Shown: positions 7,054 to 14,831 of the stretch, piece by piece
Position numbering within the stretch: the stretch's first letter is position 1
How the letters are laid out: every line of letters begins with the position of its first letter
Source of the DNA: Prevotella sp. UBA6429
Lineage (GTDB): Bacteria; Bacteroidota; Bacteroidia; Bacteroidales; Bacteroidaceae
Direction of reading: 5' to 3'
Length of the DNA: 26,118 nucleotides
NCBI GenBank assembly: GCA_002437285.1
Contig: DJOV01000105.1
Location: 1 to 26,118, forward strand
Program-made: the position numbers and the translations under genes
Notes under the pieces: model-generated
Database searches by the model: none
What the model was told of the DNA's origin: nothing
Seen by the model: the letters and a program-made list of their open reading frames with translations, nothing else

Positions 7054-8220
7054 TTATTGCTTGTCCTTGTCCTTCGCCACGCGCTCTTGCTGTTCCAGTT
7101 CGCACTCGGCGATGTTGCGTTTCTCCGCCTCGGTGAAGTCGGGCAGCAGGCAGTCGCCCGTGCCCTTGGTCTTCACGCCCTGCTCCTTCATCAGGTAGAC
7201 CACGGTCGGCAAGTGGTCCGAGTAGCCGTCGAGCCACACGCCGCCCGCTGTGGTGCGCTTGGTGTTGCCCTTGTACTTTCCCTCCGTTTGGAAAAGATAG
7301 GGCATGCGCTGGATCTCACACTTCCAGTATTTGAGCGATGAGGCATCCTTCTTTCCTTTCTTGTTGAGCAGGTTGGGCGAGAGGATAATCTGGTCGAAGA
7401 GGTTCCAGGCACCCTGATACATCAGCGTGCCCGTGCCCTGCTTGGTAAGGATGTTGTACCAGGGATTGTACATGTCTCCCTTGCCCACCTTGTCGATGTC
7501 CTCCTTGGCCGACAGGATGTCGTGCATGCTCTTGTTGGTCGGGTCATCGTTCATGTCGCCCATGACGATGACCTTGCAGTCGGGCGACTTGGCCTGGATG
7601 CGCTCTTTCAGTGCCTTGACCTGTGCCGCGCCCACCTCACGATAGTAAGAACCGCTGAAACGGCTGGGCAGATGGTTGACTATGAGCACAACATGCTCGC
7701 CTGCCATCACGCCGCTCACGGTCAGGAAGCCACGCGTGCGGAAGTTGGCGTCCTGCTTCTCGGTGGGGATGTAGGGGTAGAGCCTCACGTCCTTCACCGT
7801 GAAAAGGCTGGGCTGGTAGAGCAGCGCACAGTCGATGCCGCGATGGTCGGGACCCTCGACATGACAATACTGGTAACCGCGAGCCTTCAGTGCGGGCTGC
7901 GCGCAGAGGTCGGTGAGCACCTTGTCGTTCTCCACCTCGCTCAGGCCGATGGCCGCGCAGCCCACACCGGGCAGCGTGGTGGTGGCCATGTCGCTCAGGG
8001 CGCGCGACATGTTGTGGAGCTTATGACTGTATTTCAAGCCGTTCCAATGGTTGGAGCCATTGGGGAGATACTGGTAGTCGTTCTTGCCCACATCATGGCA
8101 CGTGTCAAACAAGTTTTCCTGATTGTAGAAGCCCACGGCGTAGACCGAGAACTTCTTCTGTGCCGATGCCGGAAGGAGCAACACCAACACGGCAAGCAAT
8201 GCTAATAAGTGTCTTTTCAT
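7054..8220 (-). CDS. Secreted endonuclease/exonuclease/phosphatase family protein
   Basis: A 388-residue exported enzyme of the EEP superfamily (DNase I-like fold), whose members cut phosphodiester bonds in DNA or RNA, or act on lipids or small phosphates, using a divalent metal. A signal peptide covers 1-20 (ending PASA). The catalytic set appears complete: NQEN (33-36), SEVEN (94-98), DHRGID (125-130), VNHLPSR (181-187), GDMND (221-225) and SDH (334-336). A Lys/Glu-rich tail closes the protein. The start at 8220 was chosen because the signal peptide begins there; the upstream extension would run through the promoter. It is the first gene of the leftward operon with the glycosylase-like gene and udk, divergent from the TonB receptor operon. 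A nuclease role is favoured by the neighbours. Confidence 0.87.
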   Translation of the reverse strand: MKRHLLALLAVLVLLLPASAQKKFSVYAVGFYNQENLFDTCHDVGKNDYQYLPNGSNHWNGLKYSHKLHNMSRALSDMATTTLPGVGCAAIGLSEVENDKVLTDLCAQPALKARGYQYCHVEGPDHRGIDCALLYQPSLFTVKDVRLYPYIPTEKQDANFRTRGFLTVSGVMAGEHVVLIVNHLPSRFSGSYYREVGAAQVKALKERIQAKSPDCKVIVMGDMNDDPTNKSMHDILSAKEDIDKVGKGDMYNPWYNILTKQGTGTLMYQGAWNLFDQIILSPNLLNKKGKKDASSLKYWKCEIQRMPYLFQTEGKYKGNTKRTTAGGVWLDGYSDHLPTVVYLMKEQGVKTKGTGDCLLPDFTEAEKRNIAECELEQQERVAKDKDKQ

Positions 8221-8238
8221 CTGAATCTGAAATTTTTC

Positions 8239-8266
8239 TGCAAATATCGTAATTAATATCCAAATA
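8239..8266 (-). promoter_or_regulatory. Divergent promoter element, leftward copy
   Basis: On the minus strand TATTTGGA (8259-8266), 14 bases, then TTTGCA (8239-8244). The -7-like box is GATATTTG (8241-8248; 7 of 8 match). The rightward promoter carries the same two blocks with identical spacing. The distance between TTTG and the -7-like box is 12, shorter than the usual 19-20, so a special sigma factor or an activator site is possible. Confidence 0.5.
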
Positions 8267-8306
8267 AACGTCATATTTAGCAAAAAATTAATAAAAAAGA
8301 CTTTTC

Positions 8307-8334
8307 TATTTGGAATATATTTCGTTACTTTGCA
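8307..8334 (+). promoter_or_regulatory. Divergent promoter element, rightward copy
   Basis: TATTTGGA (8307-8314), 14 bases, then TTTGCA (8329-8334); the -7-like box is TTACTTTG (8325-8332). This is the mirror image of the element at 8239-8266. Transcription would start near 8340, about 35 bases before the receptor ATG, which also excludes upstream start codons. Confidence 0.5.
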
Positions 8335-8374
8335 ACATTCAATTATTACGCATTCAACATTTTATCCATCAACT

Positions 8375-10930
8375 ATGCAGAAAAAGCTTCTTTTTGCGCT
8401 GGTAGCCATGGGACTGGCTCATCAGGCCTGGGGACAAAACGACTCCATCGGCCAACCGTCCGTCTCCATCGGCGAGCAGGCATTCACGTTCACCGAAGCT
8501 CAGCTGGGCGAGGATGAGAATGTGACACAGAGCGTGTCGATCATCTCGTCCAACACCAACGCCTATGCCAGCCAGGTGGGCTACAGGTGGAGCCCCATGA
8601 GGTTCAAGTACAGGGCTTACAATGCCAAGTACAATGACATCTACATCAACGGCAACCCTGTCAATGACATCGAGCGAGGTGAGTTCAAATATTCATTTGT
8701 CGGCGGCCTGAACAACCAGACGCGCAGCGTGGAGTCTGCGTTGCCCTTCGAGCTGAACAATTTCTCCATGACAGGGCTGGGTGGCAGCAACAACTACAAC
8801 TTCCGCCCGTCGGCCATGCCGGTCGGACAACGTGTCTCGCTGGCCGCGGCCAACCGCAACTACACCGCACGCGCCATGTACTCCTACAACTCCGGCCTCA
8901 ACGACAACGGCTGGGCATGGTCGGCTGCACTCACGTACCGGTGGGCCAACCGCGGCTACGTGGAGGGCACATTCTACAACTCGCTCTCCTACTTCCTCGG
9001 AGTGGAAAAGGTGTTCAACCCGCAGCACTCACTCTCTCTGGTCACGTGGGGCAACCCTACGGAGCGCGCCACACAGAGCGCATCGACCGATGAGATGTAC
9101 TGGTTGGCCAACAACTACAACTACAACCCCAACTGGGGATACCAGAACGGCAAGCGACGCAACAGCCGCGTGGTCCACGACTTCGCCCCCGCCGCCTTGC
9201 TGACCTGGGACTTCAAGATTGACGACAAGACGAAGCTGACCACGTCGCTGCTCGGCAAGTATGCCATGTACAGCAGCACACGACTCAACTACAACAACGC
9301 CACCAACCCCGCGCCAGACTACTACAGCCTCATGCCGAGCTATTTCTACGATGTGTGGGGCGGCAGCGGGTCATCAAGCGCTTCGGACCTGGAAGCTTGG
9401 CAGACGGCGGTGGACTACTTCAAGGCTTCGAAGGCTAACCGCCAGATCAACTGGGACAAGCTCTACTATGCCAACAAGATGGCCTCTGCGCAAGGGGCCG
9501 ATGCCATGTACTACCAGCAGGCTTACCACGATGACCAGCTCGCACTGACGCTCTCGTCCATCCTGCACAAGGACCTGACACAAAACAGTTTCCTCAACGC
9601 CGGCATCAACCTGAGCACCAACAAGGGCATGCACTACCAGACCATGGAGGACTTGCTGGGCGCTTCGCAGTTCCACAACACCAACTATTATGTGGTCGGC
9701 ACTTACGACATCACCGACCCGCGTGCGCTCTATGATGTGCGTGACGGCAACAAGCTGGTGCGCGAGGGCGACCGCTTCGGTTACGACTACAACATCTTTG
9801 TGAACCGCGCACAGGCATGGGCCGGCTACCAGGCTGAGATTGACTGGGCACGTCTCTTCATAAGCGGAAAGCTCGCCGGCACAACACTGCAGCGCGAAGG
9901 CAAGATGCAGAACGGACTGGCCATCAACAACTCACTGGGCAAGAGTGGCACGGCCTCGTTCCTCGACGGAGGAGCCAAGGGCGGAGCCAACTTCCGGCTG
10001 GGCAACGGCAACACGCTGTCGCTCGGAGTCGGCTATGAGTGGAAAGCTCCTGACGCACGCGTGGCTTTCGCCTCACCGCAGATCAACAACGACTTCGTGG
10101 ACGGTCTCTGCACAGAGAAGATCTTCTCCGCTGAACTGGGCTACCAATACCAAAACAGCTGGCTACACGCCAACATCCAAGGATACTTCAGCCGTCTGGC
10201 TGATGTCACGGAGTACAGCATGTACTACTATGACACCAGCAACTCGTTCTCATACGTCTCACTCTCGGGCATCAACAAGCAGTACTACGGCGTGGAGCTG
10301 GGCCTCAACTTCAAGTTGTCGTCCACCTTCAGCATCAACACGCTGGCCACCATCAGCGAGGCCAAGTATGCCAACAACGCCAAGGCTACCTACATGCTCT
10401 CCAACGATGGCAAGTACTACAACGACATCGTGGTCAACAAGAACATGCGCGAAGGCGGCACGCCCCTCTCGGCCTACTCGGTCGACCTGTCGTACAAATC
10501 GGGCGGCTGGTTCATCGACCTCATCGGCAACTACTATGACCGCATCTACCTCTACTACACGCCCGTGACGCGCTACTACAAGAACCTGCCCTCACTGAAG
10601 GACGAGACGGGCAACATCATCCTGGACGAGAACAACGAGGCCATGCACGACATCAGCAAGGCTCCCTCGCAGGCCAAGGGACACGGCGGCTTCATGCTCG
10701 ACGCCTCCATCGGCAAGAGCATCTATGTGGGCAAGAACTCACTCTCCATCAACCTGACACTGACCAACGTGCTCAACAACCGCAAGCTTGTCACCGGTGG
10801 CATGGAGCAGAACCGCCAGACCTACGATGAGAGCGGCGAGGCCATCCGCACGTACAACTTCCTCAACAACCCGAAGAAGTTCTATGCCAATGGCATCAAC
10901 GGCATGATTATCGTCACTTATAAATTCTAA
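8375..10930 (+). CDS. TonB-dependent outer-membrane receptor
   Basis: An 851-residue predicted TonB-dependent transporter that would import a large nutrient across the outer membrane using inner-membrane energy. A signal peptide (1-20, ending AWG) is followed by a short plug-like region containing VSIISSNTNAYAS, FKYRAYNAKYNDIYINGNPVND (about 76-98) and ERGEFKYSFVGGLNN, then a long aromatic beta-barrel ending in NGINGMIIVTYKF with a terminal Phe. It lacks the N-terminal carboxypeptidase-like domain of SusC proteins and has no SusD neighbour. Two OB-fold-type lipoproteins follow in the same operon instead, the first only 15 bases downstream with a good ribosome site (GGAAAGGAGA). With nucleases on both sides, oligonucleotides or nucleic-acid breakdown products are the favoured cargo. 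The receptor call is firm; the cargo is inference. Confidence 0.85.
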   Translation: MQKKLLFALVAMGLAHQAWGQNDSIGQPSVSIGEQAFTFTEAQLGEDENVTQSVSIISSNTNAYASQVGYRWSPMRFKYRAYNAKYNDIYINGNPVNDIERGEFKYSFVGGLNNQTRSVESALPFELNNFSMTGLGGSNNYNFRPSAMPVGQRVSLAAANRNYTARAMYSYNSGLNDNGWAWSAALTYRWANRGYVEGTFYNSLSYFLGVEKVFNPQHSLSLVTWGNPTERATQSASTDEMYWLANNYNYNPNWGYQNGKRRNSRVVHDFAPAALLTWDFKIDDKTKLTTSLLGKYAMYSSTRLNYNNATNPAPDYYSLMPSYFYDVWGGSGSSSASDLEAWQTAVDYFKASKANRQINWDKLYYANKMASAQGADAMYYQQAYHDDQLALTLSSILHKDLTQNSFLNAGINLSTNKGMHYQTMEDLLGASQFHNTNYYVVGTYDITDPRALYDVRDGNKLVREGDRFGYDYNIFVNRAQAWAGYQAEIDWARLFISGKLAGTTLQREGKMQNGLAINNSLGKSGTASFLDGGAKGGANFRLGNGNTLSLGVGYEWKAPDARVAFASPQINNDFVDGLCTEKIFSAELGYQYQNSWLHANIQGYFSRLADVTEYSMYYYDTSNSFSYVSLSGINKQYYGVELGLNFKLSSTFSINTLATISEAKYANNAKATYMLSNDGKYYNDIVVNKNMREGGTPLSAYSVDLSYKSGGWFIDLIGNYYDRIYLYYTPVTRYYKNLPSLKDETGNIILDENNEAMHDISKAPSQAKGHGGFMLDASIGKSIYVGKNSLSINLTLTNVLNNRKLVTGGMEQNRQTYDESGEAIRTYNFLNNPKKFYANGINGMIIVTYKF

Positions 10931-10945
10931 GGAAAGGAGAACGAC

Positions 10946-11794
10946 ATGAAAATAAAAGCAACATACTTTTTCCTCATCGCCCTCGTGTGCGGACTCTTCA
11001 CGAGCTGCATGGACGGCGACTGGGACGAGCCCAACTTCAACGGCGGCGCTCCTTTCGGCAACAACAGCATCACGGAGCACAATGTCATCAGCATCAGCGA
11101 GCTCATCGCCAAGTATCCCAACGTGTTTGCCGGTACTGACCAAAACAAGAAGATTGCCGAGGACATCCAGATCAAGGGCCGCATCACCGGCAACGACCTC
11201 GGTGGCAACATCTACAAGCAGGTGACCTTGCAAGACGCCACCGGAGCCATCATCATCGCCGTCAACGAGGGTGGCCTCAACGGCTATCTGGCCGAAGGCT
11301 CCGAGATACTCGTTGACCTCAAGGACCTCTACATCGGCGGCTACCGCAAGCAGCCCGAGATAGGTGCGCCCTACAACGGCAACAGCATCGGACGCATGTC
11401 GAAGGATATCTGGGCCAAACACTTCAAGATTGTCGGCAGCGTCGACACCACGGTCATCAAGGCCGTCGACTTCAACGACATCAAGGACAACATGGATGCC
11501 AACTGCGCCAAGCTCGTCACGCTGAAGGGTGTCACGTTCAAGAACGCTGACGGCAAGACCACCTTCACCACAGGCACAGCCTCGGGCAACGCCGTCAACC
11601 AGGAGTTCAAGGAGTACGGCTCGAACGTGGTGGTACGCACCAGCACCTACGCCGACTTTGCCGCCATGGTCCTGCCCTACGACACGGTGAACCACAAGCC
11701 TGCCAAGGTCAACATCACGGGCATTGCCACACGTTACAACAGCACGTGGCAAATACTCATCCGCAAGACCAGTGACATACAGGTCGTGAAATAG
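10946..11794 (+). CDS. DUF5689-type surface lipoprotein with two OB-like modules
   Basis: A 282-residue lipoprotein. The signal peptide ends LFTSC (lipidated Cys21), and the following MDGDWDE is acidic, resembling the signal that sends Bacteroidetes lipoproteins to the cell surface. Two OB-fold-like units can be seen: about 70-165 (IQIKGRITGNDLGGN, VTLQDATGAIIIAVN) and about 187-282 (AKLVTLKGVTF, VNITGIATRYNSTWQILIRK). The first fits DUF5689. OB folds of this kind, as in the YhcR nuclease, often bind nucleic acids. It sits between the receptor and the next lipoprotein and is the best candidate for the surface binding partner of the receptor, in the place a SusD would take. Binding to DNA or RNA has not been shown and is inferred. 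Confidence 0.8.
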   Translation: MKIKATYFFLIALVCGLFTSCMDGDWDEPNFNGGAPFGNNSITEHNVISISELIAKYPNVFAGTDQNKKIAEDIQIKGRITGNDLGGNIYKQVTLQDATGAIIIAVNEGGLNGYLAEGSEILVDLKDLYIGGYRKQPEIGAPYNGNSIGRMSKDIWAKHFKIVGSVDTTVIKAVDFNDIKDNMDANCAKLVTLKGVTFKNADGKTTFTTGTASGNAVNQEFKEYGSNVVVRTSTYADFAAMVLPYDTVNHKPAKVNITGIATRYNSTWQILIRKTSDIQVVK

Positions 11795-11843
11795 TTTACA
11801 AGATATCACGTAATAGAACACATCAATAAGTAAAATCAATATC

Positions 11844-13301
11844 ATGAAAGCGATTATCAAATCAGTCATGGCCCTCTTGGCCTTCTGTGCCTTCACGGCT
11901 TGCTCAGACGTGCCCATGCCATACGAGGATCCCAATAACAGCCAAGACAGCACCAAGACCCAAGGTGTGTACCTCGACGAGAGCTTCGCCAGCAGTTTCG
12001 GCAAGTTCACGCCCGTCACCGTGAAGGGCACGGCATGGGCCATCGACTACAGCACAGCCAAGGCCACGGGCTACGACAACTCCTCCAAGGAGACCGTCGA
12101 GTCGGAGGCCTACATCGTCTCCTCACCCGTCGACCTGTCGAAGAGCACGGCGGCCAACCTGCAGTTTGACTACATCCTGCGCTACGTGCGCACAGGACAG
12201 ACCGAGAACAAGGTGCTCATCACCGACAACTACACGGGCGACCCCACTACCACCACATGGACCGACATCACCGGCACCCTGACCGAGGGCAGCGACTGGA
12301 ACACCTTCTCCACTTACAAGAAGAACATCCCCGCTGAATTCATCGGCAAGAGCAACGTGGTCGTGGCGCTGATGTACTCGTGCACCACCACTTCCTCCAC
12401 CATCGAGGTGAAGAACCTCACCCTCAAGGAGGGTTCGGTCGACGAGACAGGCGGTGAAACACCCCAGCCTGGCACCTACCTCAACACGCCCGAGACCGCA
12501 TGGACCGTGGCCGAAGCAATCCAGAAGATTACTGAAAACGACGGCAACGCCCTCAGCGGCGAGGCCTACGTGAAGGGCATCATCTCGTCCATCGACTTCT
12601 ACAACGAGACCTACAAGAGCCTCTCTTACTACATCTCTGACGACGGTTCCTCAACCAACACACTGCAGATCTACTCGGGCAAAGGCATTGACGGTGCTGA
12701 CTTCAGCTCGAAGAATGACCTGAAGGTGGGCCAGACCGTCGTGGTGAGAGGCACACTCAAGGCCTTCGACGGCAAGAACGAGATGGACAAGAACAACCAG
12801 CTCATCTCCGTGAGCGGCGGTGACACGCCCCAGCCCACCACAGGCCTCAACGCCTCCTTCGCAGCAGGCGACGAGGGCTTCACCATCAAGGACATCTCGC
12901 TCAGCGGAACGCTGACCTACGTCTGGAAGTATGACTCAGACAACAAGTACATGAAGGCTGGCGCATACGCAGGCGGCAAGAACAACCCCGCACAGAGCAT
13001 GATCGTCTCCCCGGCCTTCAGCCTGGAGGGACTCTCCACCGCCACGCTGACCTACGACCAGGCCGCCAAGTACATAGGCAACGCCGCCGATGAGCTCCAG
13101 GTACTCGCCTCGACCGACGGCACCAACTGGACCAAGCTCACCCCCTCGGCCTATCCCACAGGCAAAGACTGGACCTTCGTTGGCACCACCTGCGACATGA
13201 GCGCCTTCGCCGGCAAGAAGACCGTCTACGTGGCCTTCCAGTACACCAGCACCGCTGACGCCGCACCCACATGGGAAGTCAAGAATGTGGTGGTAAAGTA
13301 A
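11844..13301 (+). CDS. Surface lipoprotein: choice-of-anchor-J / OB-like / choice-of-anchor-J
   Basis: A 485-residue lipoprotein with lipobox FTAC (Cys20) followed by SDVPMPYEDP, again an acidic surface-export type start. Residues 41-196 form a beta-jelly-roll of the choice-of-anchor-J type (LDESFASSFGKF, YIVSSPVDLS, FDYILRY, IEVKNLTLKEG). Residues 216-323 form an OB-like DUF6359-type domain (AWTVAEAIQKI, AYVKGIISSI, VGQTVVVRGTL). Residues 334-485 repeat the jelly-roll (ASFAAGDEGF, MIVSPAFSLEG, WEVKNVVVK). Short Pro/Thr/Gly linkers (200-213 and 326-333) separate the units. The two outer domains look like an old internal duplication. It follows the DUF5689 lipoprotein by 49 bases and is probably in the same operon, likely as a second surface binding protein. 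Confidence 0.8.
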   Translation: MKAIIKSVMALLAFCAFTACSDVPMPYEDPNNSQDSTKTQGVYLDESFASSFGKFTPVTVKGTAWAIDYSTAKATGYDNSSKETVESEAYIVSSPVDLSKSTAANLQFDYILRYVRTGQTENKVLITDNYTGDPTTTTWTDITGTLTEGSDWNTFSTYKKNIPAEFIGKSNVVVALMYSCTTTSSTIEVKNLTLKEGSVDETGGETPQPGTYLNTPETAWTVAEAIQKITENDGNALSGEAYVKGIISSIDFYNETYKSLSYYISDDGSSTNTLQIYSGKGIDGADFSSKNDLKVGQTVVVRGTLKAFDGKNEMDKNNQLISVSGGDTPQPTTGLNASFAAGDEGFTIKDISLSGTLTYVWKYDSDNKYMKAGAYAGGKNNPAQSMIVSPAFSLEGLSTATLTYDQAAKYIGNAADELQVLASTDGTNWTKLTPSAYPTGKDWTFVGTTCDMSAFAGKKTVYVAFQYTSTADAAPTWEVKNVVVK

Positions 13302-13330
13302 AAAACAATTAGCAAAAAGCTACACAATTC

Positions 13331-13362
13331 TTTGGCGGGTTGCAGAATTCTTCGTAATTTTG
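13331..13362 (+). promoter_or_regulatory. Promoter of the L31 gene
   Basis: TTTG (13331-13334), 20 bases, then TAATTTTG (13355-13362), continuing as TTTGCA. Both boxes and the spacing match the Bacteroidetes consensus. The leader is about 45 bases. Confidence 0.8.
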
Positions 13363-13413
13363 CACCCGCTATTTGTATAGGGCATATTATTTATCATCAC
13401 AACAATAAACAAA

Positions 13414-13665
13414 ATGAAAAAAGGTATTCATCCAGAAAACTATCGTCCCGTCGTGTTCAAGGACATGTCCAACGGCGATATGTTCCTTACAAAGTCTACA
13501 TGCAAGACTACAGACACAGTAGAGTTTGAAGGCGAGACTTACCCCGTGGTAAAGGTTGAAATTTCAAGCACCTCTCACCCGTTCTACACTGGTAAGAGCA
13601 AGCTTGTCGACACTGCCGGTCGCGTTGACCGCTTCATGAACCGTTACGGTAAGTTGAAGAAGTAA
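13414..13665 (+). CDS. rpmE2: 50S ribosomal protein L31, type B
   Basis: An 83-residue ribosomal protein of the large subunit. MKKGIHPENYRPVVFKDMSNG and ISSTSHPFYTGKSKLVDTAGRVDRF are the type B signature. The zinc-binding CxxC motif of type A is absent, so it needs no zinc. It has a strong promoter and a strong terminator of its own, a housekeeping gene placed between two parts of the proposed nucleic-acid harvesting region. Nothing suggests that it belongs to that system functionally. Confidence 0.97.
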   Translation: MKKGIHPENYRPVVFKDMSNGDMFLTKSTCKTTDTVEFEGETYPVVKVEISSTSHPFYTGKSKLVDTAGRVDRFMNRYGKLKK

Positions 13666-13702
13666 TACTCGACATACAATTACATACGGTATAAAGCAAT
13701 AG

Positions 13703-13751
13703 AAAAGTGCGGTCGAACGTAGTTGCATATGCGTTCCACCGCACTTTTTTT
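13703..13751 (+). terminator. Rho-independent terminator of L31
   Basis: A 17-base-pair stem with one mismatch (arms 13703-13719 and 13732-13748, 12-base loop) merges into seven T (13745-13751). The left arm begins AAAAGTGCGGT. It ends 37 bases before the nuclease ATG. Confidence 0.9.
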
Positions 13752-13788
13752 CGCCTTCTATCATTTTCCCCTGTTCAGGATTCACACC

Positions 13789-14709
13789 ATGAAACACTTG
13801 CACCTCATAGCCCTTGCGCTGCTGTCCCTCACCCTGACTTGCTTCTCTTGCCAGGAGGACAGCAACCTGCCCGAAAAGAAGCCCGGTACCGAGACGGGCG
13901 AAAACGCCAACCGCAACCCCACCACCGCCACCACCGTCTACGGCCGTCTGGAGTTTCCCCACCTGAATACCAATGGCAACAACATCGTCCTCGTGCACTC
14001 GGTGGACAACTTCGGTGTCAACTACGCCGTGGAATGGGACTGCGACAAGAAGGCCCAGCGCTGGACCTGCTACCAGATGAACACGTTCACCAGCCATAGC
14101 AACTGGAACCGCAAAAACTGGGATAACACCACTTGGCATGGCGACCCCTTCCAGGAAGATCCCGACCTGCCCGTGCAATATCGCACCACGCTGGCCGACT
14201 ACAAGAACTCGGGCTACGACCGCGGCCACATCTGCCCCTCTGCCGACCGTCTCTACTCGAAGGATGTCAACGAGCAGACCTACTACCTGAGCAACATGCA
14301 ACCTCAGGTCAACAGTTTCAACACGGGCGTGTGGCTGGCCATGGAAAACCAGCTGCGCAACAAGTGGAACACCAACACCTACCGCGACGTGCTCTACGTC
14401 TGCAAAGGTGGCACCATCGACAAGAGCAGTCAGATTGCCACCCACACCAGCAGCGGCCTTATCGTGCCCAAGTATTTCTTCGCCGCTATCCTCGCCGTGA
14501 AGAACGGCCAGTACCATGCCCTCGGCCTGTGGTTTGAGCAAAAGCTCAAGGGTGACAAGGACGTCAACAAGGATGACAAGCTCCGCCCCTACGCTGTCAG
14601 CATCGACAAGCTGGAACAGCTCACAGGCATCGACTTCTTCTGCAACCTGCCTGACGACACAGAGAAGACCGTCGAAGCGAAGCTCGACCTCAACTGGTGG
14701 GGCCTGTAA
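13789..14709 (+). CDS. DNA/RNA non-specific endonuclease lipoprotein (NUC1 type)
   Basis: A 306-residue nuclease of the beta-beta-alpha-metal family (Serratia nuclease type), which cuts DNA and RNA without sequence preference. The active-site motif DRGH (144-147) provides the general-base His147. LSNMQPQVNSFN supplies the metal-binding Asn (169 or 175), and Glu186 follows in AMENQLR. The signal peptide ends CFSC (Cys21) with QEDSN after it, a close match to the Bacteroidetes lipoprotein surface-export signal, so the enzyme is probably on the outside of the cell. The start at 13789 gives the signal peptide; codons further upstream lie inside the L31 terminator. No promoter is visible between that terminator and the ATG, so expression may depend on read-through. 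It fits the extracellular nucleic-acid harvesting model as the cutting enzyme. Confidence 0.93.
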   Translation: MKHLHLIALALLSLTLTCFSCQEDSNLPEKKPGTETGENANRNPTTATTVYGRLEFPHLNTNGNNIVLVHSVDNFGVNYAVEWDCDKKAQRWTCYQMNTFTSHSNWNRKNWDNTTWHGDPFQEDPDLPVQYRTTLADYKNSGYDRGHICPSADRLYSKDVNEQTYYLSNMQPQVNSFNTGVWLAMENQLRNKWNTNTYRDVLYVCKGGTIDKSSQIATHTSSGLIVPKYFFAAILAVKNGQYHALGLWFEQKLKGDKDVNKDDKLRPYAVSIDKLEQLTGIDFFCNLPDDTEKTVEAKLDLNWWGL

Positions 14710-14738
14710 CCAGCAACAAGAAGACATTGAACCATCAA

Positions 14739-14788
14739 GAAGGCGCGCCACTGACATTTCCCACAAGGAAATTCAGCGGCGCGCCTTC
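14739..14788. terminator. Bidirectional terminator between endonuclease and giant protein genes
   Basis: The outer arms 14739-14749 and 14778-14788 (GAAGGCGCGCC/GGCGCGCCTTC) are perfect. The inner part continues with CTGA/TCAG and ATTTCC/GGAAAT, interrupted by one mismatch and one bulged base, around a five-base loop. It serves both convergent genes. Confidence 0.85.
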
Positions 14789-14831
14789 ATTTGTTTAGCC
14801 GGTTGGTGTTGTCAGCCCATCCGACTTCTCA

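Noticed and set aside
5865..7136. Open reading frame of 423 codons antisense to udk and the glycosylase-like gene
   Set aside because: It crosses two well-supported genes and their intergenic gap, and has no recognisable motifs.
10739..12043. Open reading frame of 434 codons antisense to the receptor and lipoprotein genes
   Set aside because: It overlaps three genes on the other strand, and its Val/Asp/Gly-rich composition is typical of an antisense shadow.
8375..13301. Classical SusC/SusD polysaccharide utilisation locus
   Set aside because: There is no SusD-like lipoprotein, no glycoside hydrolase and no hybrid sensor, and the receptor lacks the SusC N-terminal extension.
13414..13665. 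Zinc-responsive control of L31
   Set aside because: Type B L31 without CxxC is the ordinary form in Bacteroidetes, so its presence does not imply zinc regulation.
13564..14766. Open reading frame of 400 codons antisense to L31 and the endonuclease
   Set aside because: It runs through a confirmed ribosomal protein gene and both terminators.
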